Origin: Clostridium merdae
GTDB lineage: Bacteria; Bacillota; Clostridia; Oscillospirales; Acutalibacteraceae
Length of the DNA stretch: 64,000 nucleotides
Reading direction: 5' to 3'
NCBI RefSeq assembly: GCF_900176635.1
Contig: NZ_FXLN01000004.1
Coordinates: 62,001-126,000 of the forward strand
Below the pieces are notes generated by a model. That model was not told the origin of the DNA and ran no database searches. It worked only from the letters and a program-made list of their open reading frames with translations. Position 1 is the first letter of the stretch, and every line of letters starts with the position of its first letter. A program made the position numbers and the translations under genes. Positions 1 to 8,450 of the stretch are shown here, one piece after another.

Positions 1-453
1 GATTTGATTGGCGAAGAAGAAATGGTATTAGCAGTCCCAGCAGATTCTCCTATTATTACGATGGCAAAGCAACAGGAAAACCGAAATTTTCCGTTCATAG
101 AGAACAGGTACTGGATGAACGAACCATTCGTTATCGCGGGTGAAAACTTAAAATCGGGACGATATGCTCGCGATTATTTTAAGCAATTCGATATTTCTCC
201 TCCTATTACACTGGAGATTATGACGGTTAATTTAATCTTATTGGCTGTGAGAATGGGTCTGGGCATAGCCTTAGTTCCGTCCATCCCGTATAATACAGGT
301 AATGTAGAGCAAACACATAGATACCTTTGTACAGAAGATGAGAATGCGATTATGAGAATTGCGGTTGTATCTCAGAAGGGAAGAGATCTGAGTTACCCTG
401 AAAAGACCCTTGTACAAATAATAAAGGAATGCCATAACCGTAAAATTGAATGA
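1..453 (+). CDS. LysR-family regulator, C-terminal part (5' end outside window)
   Basis: The frame is open from base 1 and ends with TGA at 451-453, so only about the last 150 residues are present. They look like the effector-binding (periplasmic-binding-protein-like) domain of a LysR transcription factor: a start such as EEEMVLAVPADSPI, where family members carry the 'lvlvvp.dhPla' strand, then a central MTVNLILLAVRMGLGIALVPS stretch, the usual 'v..G.Gia.lP' helix and strand of this fold. The DNA-binding helix-turn-helix lies upstream of the window. A U-rich hairpin follows at 521-556. The downstream hydrolase and transporter are on the same strand after about 270 bases and may be its targets, but that is inference. 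Confidence is moderate because the N-terminus is missing. Confidence 0.72.
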   Translation, partial: DLIGEEEMVLAVPADSPIITMAKQQENRNFPFIENRYWMNEPFVIAGENLKSGRYARDYFKQFDISPPITLEIMTVNLILLAVRMGLGIALVPSIPYNTGNVEQTHRYLCTEDENAIMRIAVVSQKGRDLSYPEKTLVQIIKECHNRKIE

Positions 454-520
454 GATTGGCTGCAAAGTAGTTTTTGCTTCTGTTGTCTTTTCGGAGTAGA
501 AGTAAGAATAGAATGTTTCA

Positions 521-556
521 AAAGTCACTGACTTTCTGGTCGGTGGCTTTTTTTAT
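521..556 (+). terminator. Rho-independent terminator after the LysR gene
   Basis: Arms AAGTCACTGAC and GTCGGTGGCTT pair with two G-U pairs around a 6-base loop and run into seven T residues. It closes the partial LysR gene ending at 453. Confidence 0.8.
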
Positions 557-724
557 TAATTCAACAAATGAAATGCCGTTTCTTTATATATAGTACCATA
601 TTTATTCTTTTTAGCTATGAAATATAAAGATATATGAATTTGAGTTATGAAAGAAGTCGAATTATAATAAAACACAAGCAAATGGTTATTAATTTTTATT
701 TAAATTATAAAGGTGGGCACTCAA

Positions 725-1591
725 TTGGATTTAGAAAAGTACAAAGTAAATTATGCCGAAATCTCAAAAATACAGGCTACAAAATATGAAGATTATTATA
801 GAAACCCCAGTAAGTACTATGTACATCCTTTTCGGATCATAGATAACCTGTACTATATTGGCGATCAAAAGGTTTGCTCTCATTTAATTGATACGGGTGA
901 TGGATTAATTGTTTTTGATTCCGGGTTTCAGCATACCGTTCATTTAATGGTGCAAGCTGTGTGGGAGCTCGGGTATTCCCCTAGTGATATTAAATACCTA
1001 ATTCATTCTCATGAGCATTTCGACCACATTGGTGCGGCAAATGATTTTAAAACCCTGTATGGCTGCAAGCTTGTAATCAGCAGAGCGGGTGCAGAGGTAT
1101 TCCGAAAATATCCGGAGCGCGTATTTATGCATGCCAGCCCCAATCCGTATGCGTATCCATTTACGCCGGATATTGAGTTAGCGGACGGCCAAATCATTCA
1201 GCTTGGCAATATTTCGATTCGTTGTGTTGAAACACCTGGTCATTCGGATGGTGTGATGTCCTTCTTCTTTGATATGGAGGACCATGAAAAAATGTACCAC
1301 ATTGGCTATTTTGGAGGAATGGGGTTTAACACACTCTACCAGCAAGCACTCACAGAGCTTGGCAGGCCCCTTACTGCTCGTCGGGACTTTTTGAACTCCC
1401 TGCAAAAGGTGCGAAATGAATTGGTTGATATTACGCTGGGAAATCACCCAGCACAGAACAAAACCTTGGAAAAATTGGAACTTCTAAAGAAGAATCCCGA
1501 CAGCAACCCATTTATTGACCCCAATGAGTGGGCAGATACCATTGATACGCTTACCGATAAATTTAAGGAGTTTATTGAGAACGGGAACTAA
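725..1591 (+). CDS. Metallo-beta-lactamase-fold hydrolase
   Basis: About 288 residues. The signature H-S-H-E-H-F-D-H (bases about 1003-1026) is the HxHxDH zinc-binding motif of the metallo-beta-lactamase superfamily. It is preceded by a strand ending GLIVFDSGF and followed by ETPGHSDG, which supplies the third metal-binding histidine. These proteins hydrolyse thioesters, lactones, beta-lactams or phosphodiesters, and the substrate cannot be read from sequence. I place the start at TTG 725 because AAAGGTGGG (709-717) is a good ribosome site 7 bases upstream. A GTG at 713 in the same frame lies inside that site. No signal peptide is visible, so it is probably cytoplasmic. It precedes a CitMHS-type transporter on the same strand, so the two may handle one imported carboxylate or ester. 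Confidence 0.82.
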   Translation: MDLEKYKVNYAEISKIQATKYEDYYRNPSKYYVHPFRIIDNLYYIGDQKVCSHLIDTGDGLIVFDSGFQHTVHLMVQAVWELGYSPSDIKYLIHSHEHFDHIGAANDFKTLYGCKLVISRAGAEVFRKYPERVFMHASPNPYAYPFTPDIELADGQIIQLGNISIRCVETPGHSDGVMSFFFDMEDHEKMYHIGYFGGMGFNTLYQQALTELGRPLTARRDFLNSLQKVRNELVDITLGNHPAQNKTLEKLELLKKNPDSNPFIDPNEWADTIDTLTDKFKEFIENGN

Positions 1592-1776
1592 AGGTTTCCG
1601 CTTTTTATAAATAGATGGTCGAGAAATTGAACGAAGGGGCTTTGATAAGTGCGGTAATTAAAAAGATTAAAAATTGAGGAGGGGGAACAGAAGATTATTT
1701 GTAAATATTCTTATCATGCTGTCCTGAAAAAGAATCTCGGTGTCTGTTATTCGAAATGAATTGAGGAGTTTTGTTT

Positions 1777-3072
1777 ATGTTAGCATTAATTGGAGCCTTG
1801 TTAATTATAACGATTATGTTCCTGCTGATACAGGAAAAGGTATCTGCTCCGGTTGCTTTTATTGTTCTGCCAATTATCGCTGCACTATGTGCTGGGTTTG
1901 GCATACCAGAAATCAGTAAATTCATAGTTTCGGGCATGTCTTCAGTTATCAATAATACATTGATTCTATTGTTCTCTATTACATATTTCAGCATGATGGG
2001 TGATATTGGGTTGTTCGACCCGATGGTAAAATTCATGATGAAAAAGACGGGGAACAGTGTGGCTGCTGTGTGTATTGCAATTGCTGCTACTGCAGTGGTG
2101 GCCAGTATTGATGGTGGTGGAAGCACCACTGCTTTAATCGTAATCCCGGCATTTTTGCCGATTGTAAAGAAGCTCAATATGCGCAAAGAATCTATTATTG
2201 GTTTGATGGCGGCATCGATTTTTATGAATCTTACTCCTTGGGCGGGCCCGCCCCTGCTTTGCGCCACGGGTTTGAATGTGGAGCTGCCTGACTTATATGC
2301 ACAGGCATTTCCTGGTATCATGATTTTGGTCTGTCTAATGCCCGTTCTGGTATTTGCACATATCTGGTATCAAAAGAAAACAGGTGCGGGCCTAACAGAC
2401 AGTGGGAAACTGCATGTGGAAATAGAGCAGGAAGAAGAACAGAAAGAGGCTATTAGCAGAAAGAAGTATGTGTTCAATGTTATATTAACCTTAGCATTGA
2501 TTAGCAGCTTGTTTACTGGTGTTTCTCCTAAATACATTCTGTTTATGGTGGCTCTTGCTATTGGCCTGATTGTAAACTATCCCATTGCTAAAACACAGCG
2601 CAAAAAAATCAAGCAGCTTGGCGGAGAAGCCGTTCCTATGACGGTTACATTGTTTTCGGTAGGTATTTTTCTTGGTATAGCAAAAGAGTCTGGAATGATT
2701 GGCTCAATGGCAACCGTTTTGGTTCAAGTATTGCCGAGTTTTCTTGCTCCCCATATGCACTGGATATTAGCATTTTTTGGTGTTCCTTTAATTATGGCGT
2801 TGGGCTCTAATTCGTTGTACCTTGGCTTAATGCCAGTCGTGGTCCAAATAGCAGCAGGTTTTGGTATTTCAGCGGTAGAGGTAGGTACGGCATTTATGCT
2901 GGGTGCTTCTTATGGAGCGGTAATTAGCCCCTGTCACCCAACGACCTATGTAACCATCGGTTTATCTGAAACATCAATTGGCTCACACATTAAGTACAAT
3001 ATTATGTTTTTATGGCCGGCAGGTATCACTGCGTTGGTAATCGCCACCTTATTGGGAATCGTACCTTTCTAA
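1777..3072 (+). CDS. CitMHS-family (citrate-Mg:H+ symporter-like) transporter
   Basis: A 431-residue polytopic membrane protein with about 11-12 hydrophobic segments. It begins with MLALIGALLIITIMF and carries the re-entrant-loop-like segments IDGGGSTTALIVIPAF and LTPWAGPPLLCATG, which match the ion-transporter superfamily (CitMHS/ArsB-like) in which polar hairpins bind a carboxylate and cation. A charged cytoplasmic loop (KLHVEIEQEEEQKEAISRKK) splits the two halves. Known CitMHS members import citrate complexed with a divalent metal in exchange for protons; the true substrate here is unknown. ATG 1777 is chosen because GAGGAG (1763-1768) precedes it by 8 bases; an in-frame TTG at 1771 is less likely. 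A strong terminator follows at 3176-3222. Confidence 0.8.
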   Translation: MLALIGALLIITIMFLLIQEKVSAPVAFIVLPIIAALCAGFGIPEISKFIVSGMSSVINNTLILLFSITYFSMMGDIGLFDPMVKFMMKKTGNSVAAVCIAIAATAVVASIDGGGSTTALIVIPAFLPIVKKLNMRKESIIGLMAASIFMNLTPWAGPPLLCATGLNVELPDLYAQAFPGIMILVCLMPVLVFAHIWYQKKTGAGLTDSGKLHVEIEQEEEQKEAISRKKYVFNVILTLALISSLFTGVSPKYILFMVALAIGLIVNYPIAKTQRKKIKQLGGEAVPMTVTLFSVGIFLGIAKESGMIGSMATVLVQVLPSFLAPHMHWILAFFGVPLIMALGSNSLYLGLMPVVVQIAAGFGISAVEVGTAFMLGASYGAVISPCHPTTYVTIGLSETSIGSHIKYNIMFLWPAGITALVIATLLGIVPF

Positions 3073-3175
3073 CGTCAATTATTATGATGAAAATGAATTG
3101 GAACCTTGAGTGGCTTGCATGTTGTGATACTTAAAATCTTTTATTCATTTGTTCATAAGCCCTTATAGATATGTA

Positions 3176-3222
3176 AAACACAAAGGCGGATACTGTTGGC
3201 GGTGTCCGCCTTTGTGTTTTTA
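3176..3222 (+). terminator. Terminator after the CitMHS gene
   Basis: Arms ACACAAAGGCGGA and TCCGCCTTTGTGT face each other around a short loop and are followed by TTTT. The rest of the 353-base gap 3073-3425 holds a second hairpin (3359-3385) that serves ireB, and nothing else I can recognise. Confidence 0.88.
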
Positions 3223-3352
3223 AGAGAGTGGAGCTATGGAGCTGCATAGCTTATGACACATCCAGTGAAGGTGTGCATCAAAGTTTGGAAAAAAAGTCGA
3301 TTAGCGCAGAGAAACATTTTGGCTACCATGGTAAATAATTTTGCATAGGCAA

Positions 3353-3385
3353 AAAATAGAAAGCCAGCGCTGAGCGCTGGCTTTC
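3353..3385 (-). terminator. Terminator after ireB (minus strand)
   Basis: GAAAGCCAGCGCT is mirrored with a single-base centre. On the minus strand the stem is followed by TATTTTTT. It lies about 40 bases past the ireB stop. Confidence 0.85.
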
Positions 3386-3425
3386 CTGTAATTATATAAA
3401 TGTGCCGCAAAGTTTTGCTGTTATA

Positions 3426-3671
3426 TTATTCCCCTAAATAGGATTTTAACAGTACCTGTAACAGCTCGTCACGGTCAATGCGGCGAATGAGGCTACGGGC
3501 ATTGTTATGCGCCGTAATATACGTAGGATCCTCGGAGAGAATGTACCCTACGATTTGGTTAATCGGGTTATATCCTTTCTCTTTTAAGGAATCGTAGACG
3601 GTTGTAAGAATGTTTTTAATATCCTCCTCACGGTCGCCGGGAAAGGAAAAAGTCATCGTTTTATCGAACAT
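3426..3671 (-). CDS. ireB: IreB-family regulatory phosphoprotein (UPF0297)
   Basis: An 81-residue protein beginning MFDKTMTFSFPGD, with the conserved family features INQIVGYILSEDPTYITAHNNAR and IRRIDRDELL. IreB of Enterococcus is phosphorylated on threonine by the Ser/Thr kinase IreK and tunes cephalosporin tolerance; the B. subtilis homologue is YrzL. The start at 3671 is set by GGAGGTGT just upstream; the longer frame merely reads through that ribosome site. In many Firmicutes this gene lies between alaS and ruvX. Here it stands alone downstream of pheT, with its own terminator, which is a modest departure from the usual order. Function of the family is known; the role in this organism is inferred. 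Confidence 0.93.
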   Translation of the reverse strand: MFDKTMTFSFPGDREEDIKNILTTVYDSLKEKGYNPINQIVGYILSEDPTYITAHNNARSLIRRIDRDELLQVLLKSYLGE

Positions 3672-3767
3672 GGATACACCTCCAGTAACGTAATCATACA
3701 ATATTTCACGGTGGAAAACAAGAGGAATTCATTACAAAATTGGGAATAAAGTATGACGAATCCCAAA

Positions 3768-6146
3768 TTAAGACCGCAGGTTTACGCCGATTTTCTCTAG
3801 CTCTGCAAACACCTTTTTCATAACAGAACCGGTGGTTTCTTCATTCAGCGTGCCGTCGCCGGAGCGTAGTACCAAGCTGAACGCCACACTCTTTTTACCG
3901 GCTTCAATCTGCTCGCCTTTGTAAACATCGAACAGGCGAACGTTCTCAAGCAGTTTGCCTGCGCCACGAATGATGGCCTTTTGCAGGTCGTTGACCGGAA
4001 TTTCATCATTGCAGATGAGTGCCAAGTCGCGGGTAACTGCCGGGAACTTAGGCAGAGGAGTGTACTGCTTCTCTAATCTGGCATGTGCGTACATCACGTC
4101 CATATCAAGCGTAAAGCTGTACACACGCTCACCAATGCCGTAATTCTCCTGTACCTGCGGGTGAATTTCACCCATAACACCCAATTTATCACCGTCGATG
4201 GTAAGAATGGCACAACGGCCGGGGTGGTAGCTAGGTTCGTTGGAGGTGGCGGCAATGTCCCACCCGGTAACGTCTAATTCCTTAAGCAAATCTTCCACGA
4301 TGCCCTTCATCGTAAAGAAATCGGCATCGTTCCCATACAGGCCACCAACCAGTACGCGGCGCTCAATGGGGAGCTTATCCGGCTCGGTGGGCAGGTATTC
4401 TCTGGCGGGTTCAAAGAAAGCAGCCGCAGCGTTGCGGTTGTTGTAGTTCTTTGCGAGAATCTCCATCATGGAGGGCAGTGCCACCGTGCGCATAATGCTC
4501 GTGTCTTCCCCAAGCGGGTTTGAAATCACGACGGAGCGGCGCAGGGGCGAATCTGCAGGCATCCGAATTTTATCGTAATATTTGGGGCTGATAAACGAAT
4601 ACGTGGTAATCTCACTCAATCCCAAAGCCAGCATGGTGTTGTTCACCGCAGCATCAAACTGCTGGCGTGCGCTGTATTTACCTTGCGCACCGCCGGGAAG
4701 AGTTTGGCTTGGTATATTATTATACCCATAAAAACGGGCAACTTCCTCCGCGATGTCTGCTTTGTGCTGTAAATCGGGGCGGAAGGTGGGAACAACCACA
4801 GTTTCGCCTTCCACTTGGCAGCCAATGCGGTTTAAAATCTCTACCATTTGCTCCTTTTTCAGTTCACAGCCAAGGAAACGGTTAATCCAGTCTGCTTCGA
4901 GCGGAATGCGCAAGGGCTGAACATGAATCTTACCATCCATCAGCACATCGTCCGTTACATCACCTGCGTCGAGTAGTTCCACAAGCTCGCAAGCACGGTC
5001 TAATGCGGGCAGGCAGTTATTGTGGTCAAGTCCTTTTTCAAAGCGCGAAGAGGAATCGGTTCGCATTCCAAGCGCTTTTGCGGTTAAACGAACGGATACG
5101 GCATCAAAGCAGGCAGACTCAAACACTATAGTGGTTGTATCGTCCATAATTCCGCTGAATTCGCCGCCCATTACACCGGCAACGGCGATGGGCTTGACTG
5201 CGTCGGCAATCACCAAATTGCTTTGGTTCAGCTTGCGTTCCACACCATCCAGCGTAGTGATTTCCTCACCATCTTTTGCACGGCGAACGCAGATTTTGCC
5301 CTGCTCTACAAAGCGCAAATCAAAGGCGTGCATGGGCTGGCCGTACTCGAGCATGACATAGTTTGTAATGTCTACAATATTATTGATGGGTCTTACGCCC
5401 ATCACACGCAGGCGCTCGCGCAGCCAGCGGGGAGAGGGCTTTACCCGAACATTTTTAACGATACGTGCACTGTAAACGGAGCAAAGGTCGTTCGCCTCTA
5501 TCGCAACGCTCAACAGCTCTTTACCGCTTCCGTTGCCGCCCTTAACCACCGGAGTGTGCAGGTTAAGCGGCTTTTGGAAGGTTGCGGCGGCTTCACGAGC
5601 TAGGCCAATCACAGAGAAGCAATCGGGGCGGTTCGAGGTAATTTCAAACTCAACCTTTGTATCGTTAAAGCCGATGGCCTCCTGAATGGAGTCGCCGGGC
5701 TTGCAGTCTTCCTGCAAAACAAAGATGCCGTCTTCAATGGCATACGGAAAATCACCAGTCGTAAGGCCAAGCTCGCCTAGCGAGCACAGCATACCAAAGC
5801 TTTCTACACCGCGCAGCTTGCCCTTTTTAATCTTAATACCGTTTGGCAGAGTAGAGCCGTGCAGTGCTGCGGGTACTAGGTCGTTTTCCTTTAAGTTTTG
5901 CGCACCAGTTACAATTTGGAGCGGCTCTGCCTGACCGACATCTACCGAGCAAATGAGTAGATGATCCGAATCGGGGTGGGGGGTAATGGAAAGCACACGG
6001 CCTACCACGACTTTATCAATATCGGCACCCTCTGTATGGTATTCTTCCACTTTAGAGCCGGAGATTGTAACCGCTTCTGCGAAATCACGCATTGGCATGG
6101 GGTCCATTGGTACAAATTCATTTAACCATTTCATTGAAAGATTCAT
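3768..6146 (-). CDS. pheT: Phenylalanine-tRNA ligase beta subunit
   Basis: The 792-residue length is right for bacterial PheT. It forms the alpha2-beta2 PheRS tetramer that charges tRNA-Phe in the cytoplasm. Recognisable parts in order: N-terminal segment MKWLNEFV; OB-fold tRNA-binding domain (about residues 40-150, VVVGRVLSITPHPDSDHLLICSVDVG); B3/B4 editing core (about 210-390, with NNIVDITNYVMLEYGQPMHAFD); B5 domain (about 400-475); the catalytic-like core with MRTVALPSMMEILAKN; and the C-terminal ferredoxin-fold anticodon-binding domain (FPAVTRDLALICNDEIPV). The start follows GGAGGTGAGCC. It lies 13 bases after pheS in one operon under the T-box at 7228-7486. Confidence 0.98.
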   Translation of the reverse strand: MNLSMKWLNEFVPMDPMPMRDFAEAVTISGSKVEEYHTEGADIDKVVVGRVLSITPHPDSDHLLICSVDVGQAEPLQIVTGAQNLKENDLVPAALHGSTLPNGIKIKKGKLRGVESFGMLCSLGELGLTTGDFPYAIEDGIFVLQEDCKPGDSIQEAIGFNDTKVEFEITSNRPDCFSVIGLAREAAATFQKPLNLHTPVVKGGNGSGKELLSVAIEANDLCSVYSARIVKNVRVKPSPRWLRERLRVMGVRPINNIVDITNYVMLEYGQPMHAFDLRFVEQGKICVRRAKDGEEITTLDGVERKLNQSNLVIADAVKPIAVAGVMGGEFSGIMDDTTTIVFESACFDAVSVRLTAKALGMRTDSSSRFEKGLDHNNCLPALDRACELVELLDAGDVTDDVLMDGKIHVQPLRIPLEADWINRFLGCELKKEQMVEILNRIGCQVEGETVVVPTFRPDLQHKADIAEEVARFYGYNNIPSQTLPGGAQGKYSARQQFDAAVNNTMLALGLSEITTYSFISPKYYDKIRMPADSPLRRSVVISNPLGEDTSIMRTVALPSMMEILAKNYNNRNAAAAFFEPAREYLPTEPDKLPIERRVLVGGLYGNDADFFTMKGIVEDLLKELDVTGWDIAATSNEPSYHPGRCAILTIDGDKLGVMGEIHPQVQENYGIGERVYSFTLDMDVMYAHARLEKQYTPLPKFPAVTRDLALICNDEIPVNDLQKAIIRGAGKLLENVRLFDVYKGEQIEAGKKSVAFSLVLRSGDGTLNEETTGSVMKKVFAELEKIGVNLRS

Positions 6147-6159
6147 ATTGGCTCACCTC

Positions 6160-7179
6160 CTAAAACTGCTTTAAGAATCGAATGTCGTTCTCATAGAACA
6201 AACGCAGGTCGTCTATGCTGTAACGGCGCATGACCACACGCTCAAGGCCCATACCCAGCGCAAAGCCGCTGTATACCTCAGGGTCTATTCCGCAGTTGGA
6301 AAGCACCTTGGGGTGTACCATGCCACAGCCCAAAATTTCAATCCAGCCCTCGCCCTTGCATAGGCGGCAGCCCTCACCGTGGCAGTTAAAGCACTGCACA
6401 TCCACCTCAGCAGAGGGTTCTGTAAATGGGAAGTGGTGCGGGCGGAAGCGAACAACGGAGTCTTCCCCATACAAACGCTTCACGAAGGTTTCGAGCGTAT
6501 CCTTTAGATTCGCAAAGGTGATGCCCTTGTCTACAACAAGCCCTTCAATTTGGTTAAATAATGGGGAGTGGGTTGCATCTACCGTGTCGGAACGATACAC
6601 ACGACCGGGAGAGATGATGCGAATGGGAGGCTCTTTCTTTTCCATGACGCGAACCTGTACCGGTGAGGTTTGCGTACGCAGAACAATATTGTCGTTAATA
6701 TAGAACGTGTCCTGTGTATCACGGGAGGGGTGGTTCTTGGGAATGTTCAATGCCTCAAAGTTGTAGTAATCGTACTCAACCTCGGGGCCGTCAACAATTT
6801 CAAAACCCATTCCAACAAATATTTCTTCAATTTCTTCGCGTACAATGGAAAGAGGATGTTTTGCACCGGTCTCGTGGTGCTTACCGGGAAGAGTGACATC
6901 TAGCTTTTCTTGCTCCAAGCGTGCCTGTAAGACTTGTTCTTTTAAATCGGCGGCGCGCTTTGTAAGCTCCTCCTCAATCATTGCACGAACCTGGTTTGCC
7001 ATTTGGCCTACAACCGGGCGTTCTTCTGCACTTAGGCCGCCCATTTGCTTTAAAATTGTGGTCAGCTCGCCCTTTTTGCCCAGGTATTTTACCCGAAGTG
7101 TTTCCAGAACCTGCTGTCCCTTTGCCTGAGCCAGTTCTTTTACCGCACTGTCGCGGATGGCATCTAGCTGCTGCTTCAT
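6160..7179 (-). CDS. pheS: Phenylalanine-tRNA ligase alpha subunit
   Basis: 339 residues, normal for PheS. An N-terminal coiled-coil arm (about 1-85) is followed by the class II synthetase core: motif 1 region around HPLSIVREEIEEIF, motif 2 with RTQTSPVQVRVMEKKEPPIR and PGRVYRSDTVDATHSP, and motif 3 GFALGMGLERVVMRRY with its arginine. A four-cysteine cluster (CFNCHGEGCRLCKGEG) sits before motif 3 and may bind zinc; such a cluster occurs in some but not all PheS. ATG 7179 is chosen because GAAAGGAAG lies just upstream; the longer frame includes that site. First gene of the pheS-pheT operon. Confidence 0.97.
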   Translation of the reverse strand: MKQQLDAIRDSAVKELAQAKGQQVLETLRVKYLGKKGELTTILKQMGGLSAEERPVVGQMANQVRAMIEEELTKRAADLKEQVLQARLEQEKLDVTLPGKHHETGAKHPLSIVREEIEEIFVGMGFEIVDGPEVEYDYYNFEALNIPKNHPSRDTQDTFYINDNIVLRTQTSPVQVRVMEKKEPPIRIISPGRVYRSDTVDATHSPLFNQIEGLVVDKGITFANLKDTLETFVKRLYGEDSVVRFRPHHFPFTEPSAEVDVQCFNCHGEGCRLCKGEGWIEILGCGMVHPKVLSNCGIDPEVYSGFALGMGLERVVMRRYSIDDLRLFYENDIRFLKQF

Positions 7180-7227
7180 GAATATTCTTCCTTTCGGTGT
7201 CATTTTAGAATGGGATTGATAACGGAA

Positions 7228-7486
7228 AAAATAAAAAAAGCCTTCGCCCCTTACGAAAAAGGGACGAAGGCAAAACTCCTCCGCGGTACCACCCTGATTT
7301 TTGAAATCATCAAACTCTTATATAGCCTTTAACGGTGCCTGCCGTCGCCGCCTACTTAATACGTTCAGCAGCGCCGCTCCAAAGGGAACTTCTCCAATAC
7401 TCACCCGCAAGCATGCTTTCAGCCCATGGCATGCTCTCTCTGGTCGGAGAAAAACTGGGTACTTTCCTTTTTCATTGCGTTATCTT
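7228..7486 (-). promoter_or_regulatory. T-box riboswitch leader of pheST (Phe specifier UUC)
   Basis: On the minus strand the leader holds the canonical T-box AGGGTGGTACCGCGG (complement of about 7282-7296), which pairs with the uncharged tRNA acceptor end. Upstream lie an AGAGAG K-turn-like element, a CATGC/GCATG stem and a specifier region reading GAAG-TTC-CC. The TTC codon (complement of 7386-7388) matches tRNA-Phe. Downstream comes a terminator (7229-7271) whose stem would compete with an antiterminator containing the T-box. The mechanism is established: uncharged tRNA-Phe stabilises the antiterminator and lets pheST be transcribed. Confidence 0.95.
7229..7271 (-). terminator. T-box-controlled attenuator of pheST
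   Basis: Minus-strand stem GCCTTCGTCCC / GGGGCGAAGGC followed by a run of seven T residues, immediately after the T-box. Confidence 0.93.
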
Positions 7487-7492
7487 TTATTC

Positions 7493-7521
7493 AATATATC
7501 ATGGTTAGAACATTTTTTCAA
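7493..7521 (-). promoter_or_regulatory. Promoter of the pheST leader
   Basis: On the minus strand TTGAAA (7516-7521), a 17-base spacer and TATATT (7493-7498). This puts the transcript start near 7486, at the 5' edge of the T-box leader. Confidence 0.82.
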
Positions 7522-7638
7522 GTAGCAAAAGCCAGAGCTGTAAATTCCTTTGCCATACGGCTAGTCCGTGCGTTTTGAGTCATTCCACTTTCCTCAGTGA
7601 TTTGTAAAATCCACAATATACAGAGGATTTACAGAGAC

Positions 7639-7667
7639 TTGACAAAAGCGTATGGCAACCATATACT
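7639..7667 (+). promoter_or_regulatory. Promoter with embedded MarR operator (copy 1)
   Basis: TTGACA (7639-7644), a 17-base spacer and TATACT (7662-7667) form a near-perfect sigma-A promoter. The spacer and -10 hold an inverted repeat, GCGTATGG-CAA-CCATATAC (7648-7666). The same motif recurs at 8157-8181 and 8451-8473. The layout predicts repression by occlusion, most simply autoregulation by the MarR gene that begins here. Confidence 0.85.
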
Positions 7668-7673
7668 ATGGAT

Positions 7674-8147
7674 ATGAATGACATGAAAAATGACAAACTT
7701 CAAATTGCGAACCAATCCCTTTTTTTAGCATTAGCCTTAGTTGATCTGGATAAAAAGACTCGATATTACGGAACGGATGTGCCGATTTTCCACTCTGAAA
7801 TACATGTAATAATGGCAATCGCCGAGCATCCCGGTATTCATGTGGGGGGCTTGGCGGATATATTGGGAGTGACAAAAGGAGCGGTATCCGAAATCCTGAA
7901 AAAATTGGAGAGAAAGGCTCTGGTTACAAAAGAGATTGATGAGCTTAATTTATCGAGATATTCCTTGAATCTGACGGAAAAGGGGAGAACGGCACATAAC
8001 AACCATTTGCAGTACCATGCCGTTTTGAATAGTATGGTAGAAGAAGAACTAAATCATGCTTCTGACCAAGAAATAAAATTTTTAAGCAGTTTTTTATCCT
8101 CTTTCATTCATCGAATCAAGTTTTTTGAAGAAAGTTTTGAGGAATAA
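7674..8147 (+). CDS. MarR-family transcriptional regulator
   Basis: About 157 residues with a winged helix: VGGLADILGVTKGAVSEILKKLERKALVTKE is the recognition-helix region, and a wing follows around NLSRYSLNLTEKGR. The C-terminus forms dimerisation helices. An ATG at 7668 directly abuts the -10 hexamer (7662-7667), so a transcript from that promoter would start near 7674. The usable start is therefore ATG 7674 or ATG 7683, and the mRNA would be essentially leaderless; no ribosome site is seen. Three matching palindromes (7646, 8157, 8451) mark its likely regulon: itself, the decayed gene at 8212 and the DtxR-type gene at 8505. The ligand is unknown. Confidence 0.85.
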   Translation: MNDMKNDKLQIANQSLFLALALVDLDKKTRYYGTDVPIFHSEIHVIMAIAEHPGIHVGGLADILGVTKGAVSEILKKLERKALVTKEIDELNLSRYSLNLTEKGRTAHNNHLQYHAVLNSMVEEELNHASDQEIKFLSSFLSSFIHRIKFFEESFEE

Positions 8148-8156
8148 AAGATTTGC

Positions 8157-8181
8157 AAAGTGTATGGTATCCATACACTTT
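8157..8181 (+). promoter_or_regulatory. MarR operator, copy 2 (perfect palindrome)
   Basis: AAAGTGTATGG (8157-8167) is repeated exactly in reverse complement (8171-8181) around TAT. A weak TTGCAA (8153-8158) and TACACT (8174-8179) flank it. This is the most symmetric of the three copies and sits 10 bases after the MarR stop. Confidence 0.85.
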
Positions 8182-8211
8182 TTAAATCACTTTTAGTTAG
8201 GAGGTACTAAC

Positions 8212-8442
8212 ATTAAAAAGAATAAATCACAAAAAATCGATTCTGTTACTCAAGATATGAGAAAGCAAAAGGAGATGGAAGAGGAGGAAAAAACAATCTG
8301 TGCCGTTTGCAATTCTTATCTCTCCTGTATTTCATTTCCGCTTTACCTTTATGGTTGTCCAATGCTGCCGTCATTCCAATCTTTTACCGATAGGGAAGAA
8401 AATAGGAATACGGATGAAACAAACAGAGAGAAAGACAAATGA
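8212..8442 (+). pseudogene. Probable decayed small gene (membrane-protein remnant)
   Basis: TTAGGAGGTAC gives a strong ribosome site, but the codon at proper spacing is ATT (8212) rather than ATG. From it a 76-codon frame runs to TGA at 8440-8442: a charged N-terminus (KKNKSQKIDSVTQDMRKQKE), then a cysteine-rich part with little family character. In a different frame over 8303-8390 the same DNA encodes a strikingly hydrophobic stretch (LQFLSLLYFISALPLW) that ends at a stop. This is what a frameshifted transporter start would look like. The flanking MarR operators suggest the ancestor was the MarR target. It could instead be a genuine small protein with an ATT start. I cannot name the family. 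Confidence 0.4.
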
Positions 8443-8450
8443 GCATATTC

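Noticed and set aside
271..528. Minus-strand frame over the LysR end and its terminator
   Set aside because: It overlaps a well-supported coding frame and a terminator, and lacks a ribosome site.
7301..7525. A 74-codon open frame on plus inside the pheST leader
   Set aside because: It lies wholly over the T-box, attenuator and promoter on the other strand and has no ribosome site.
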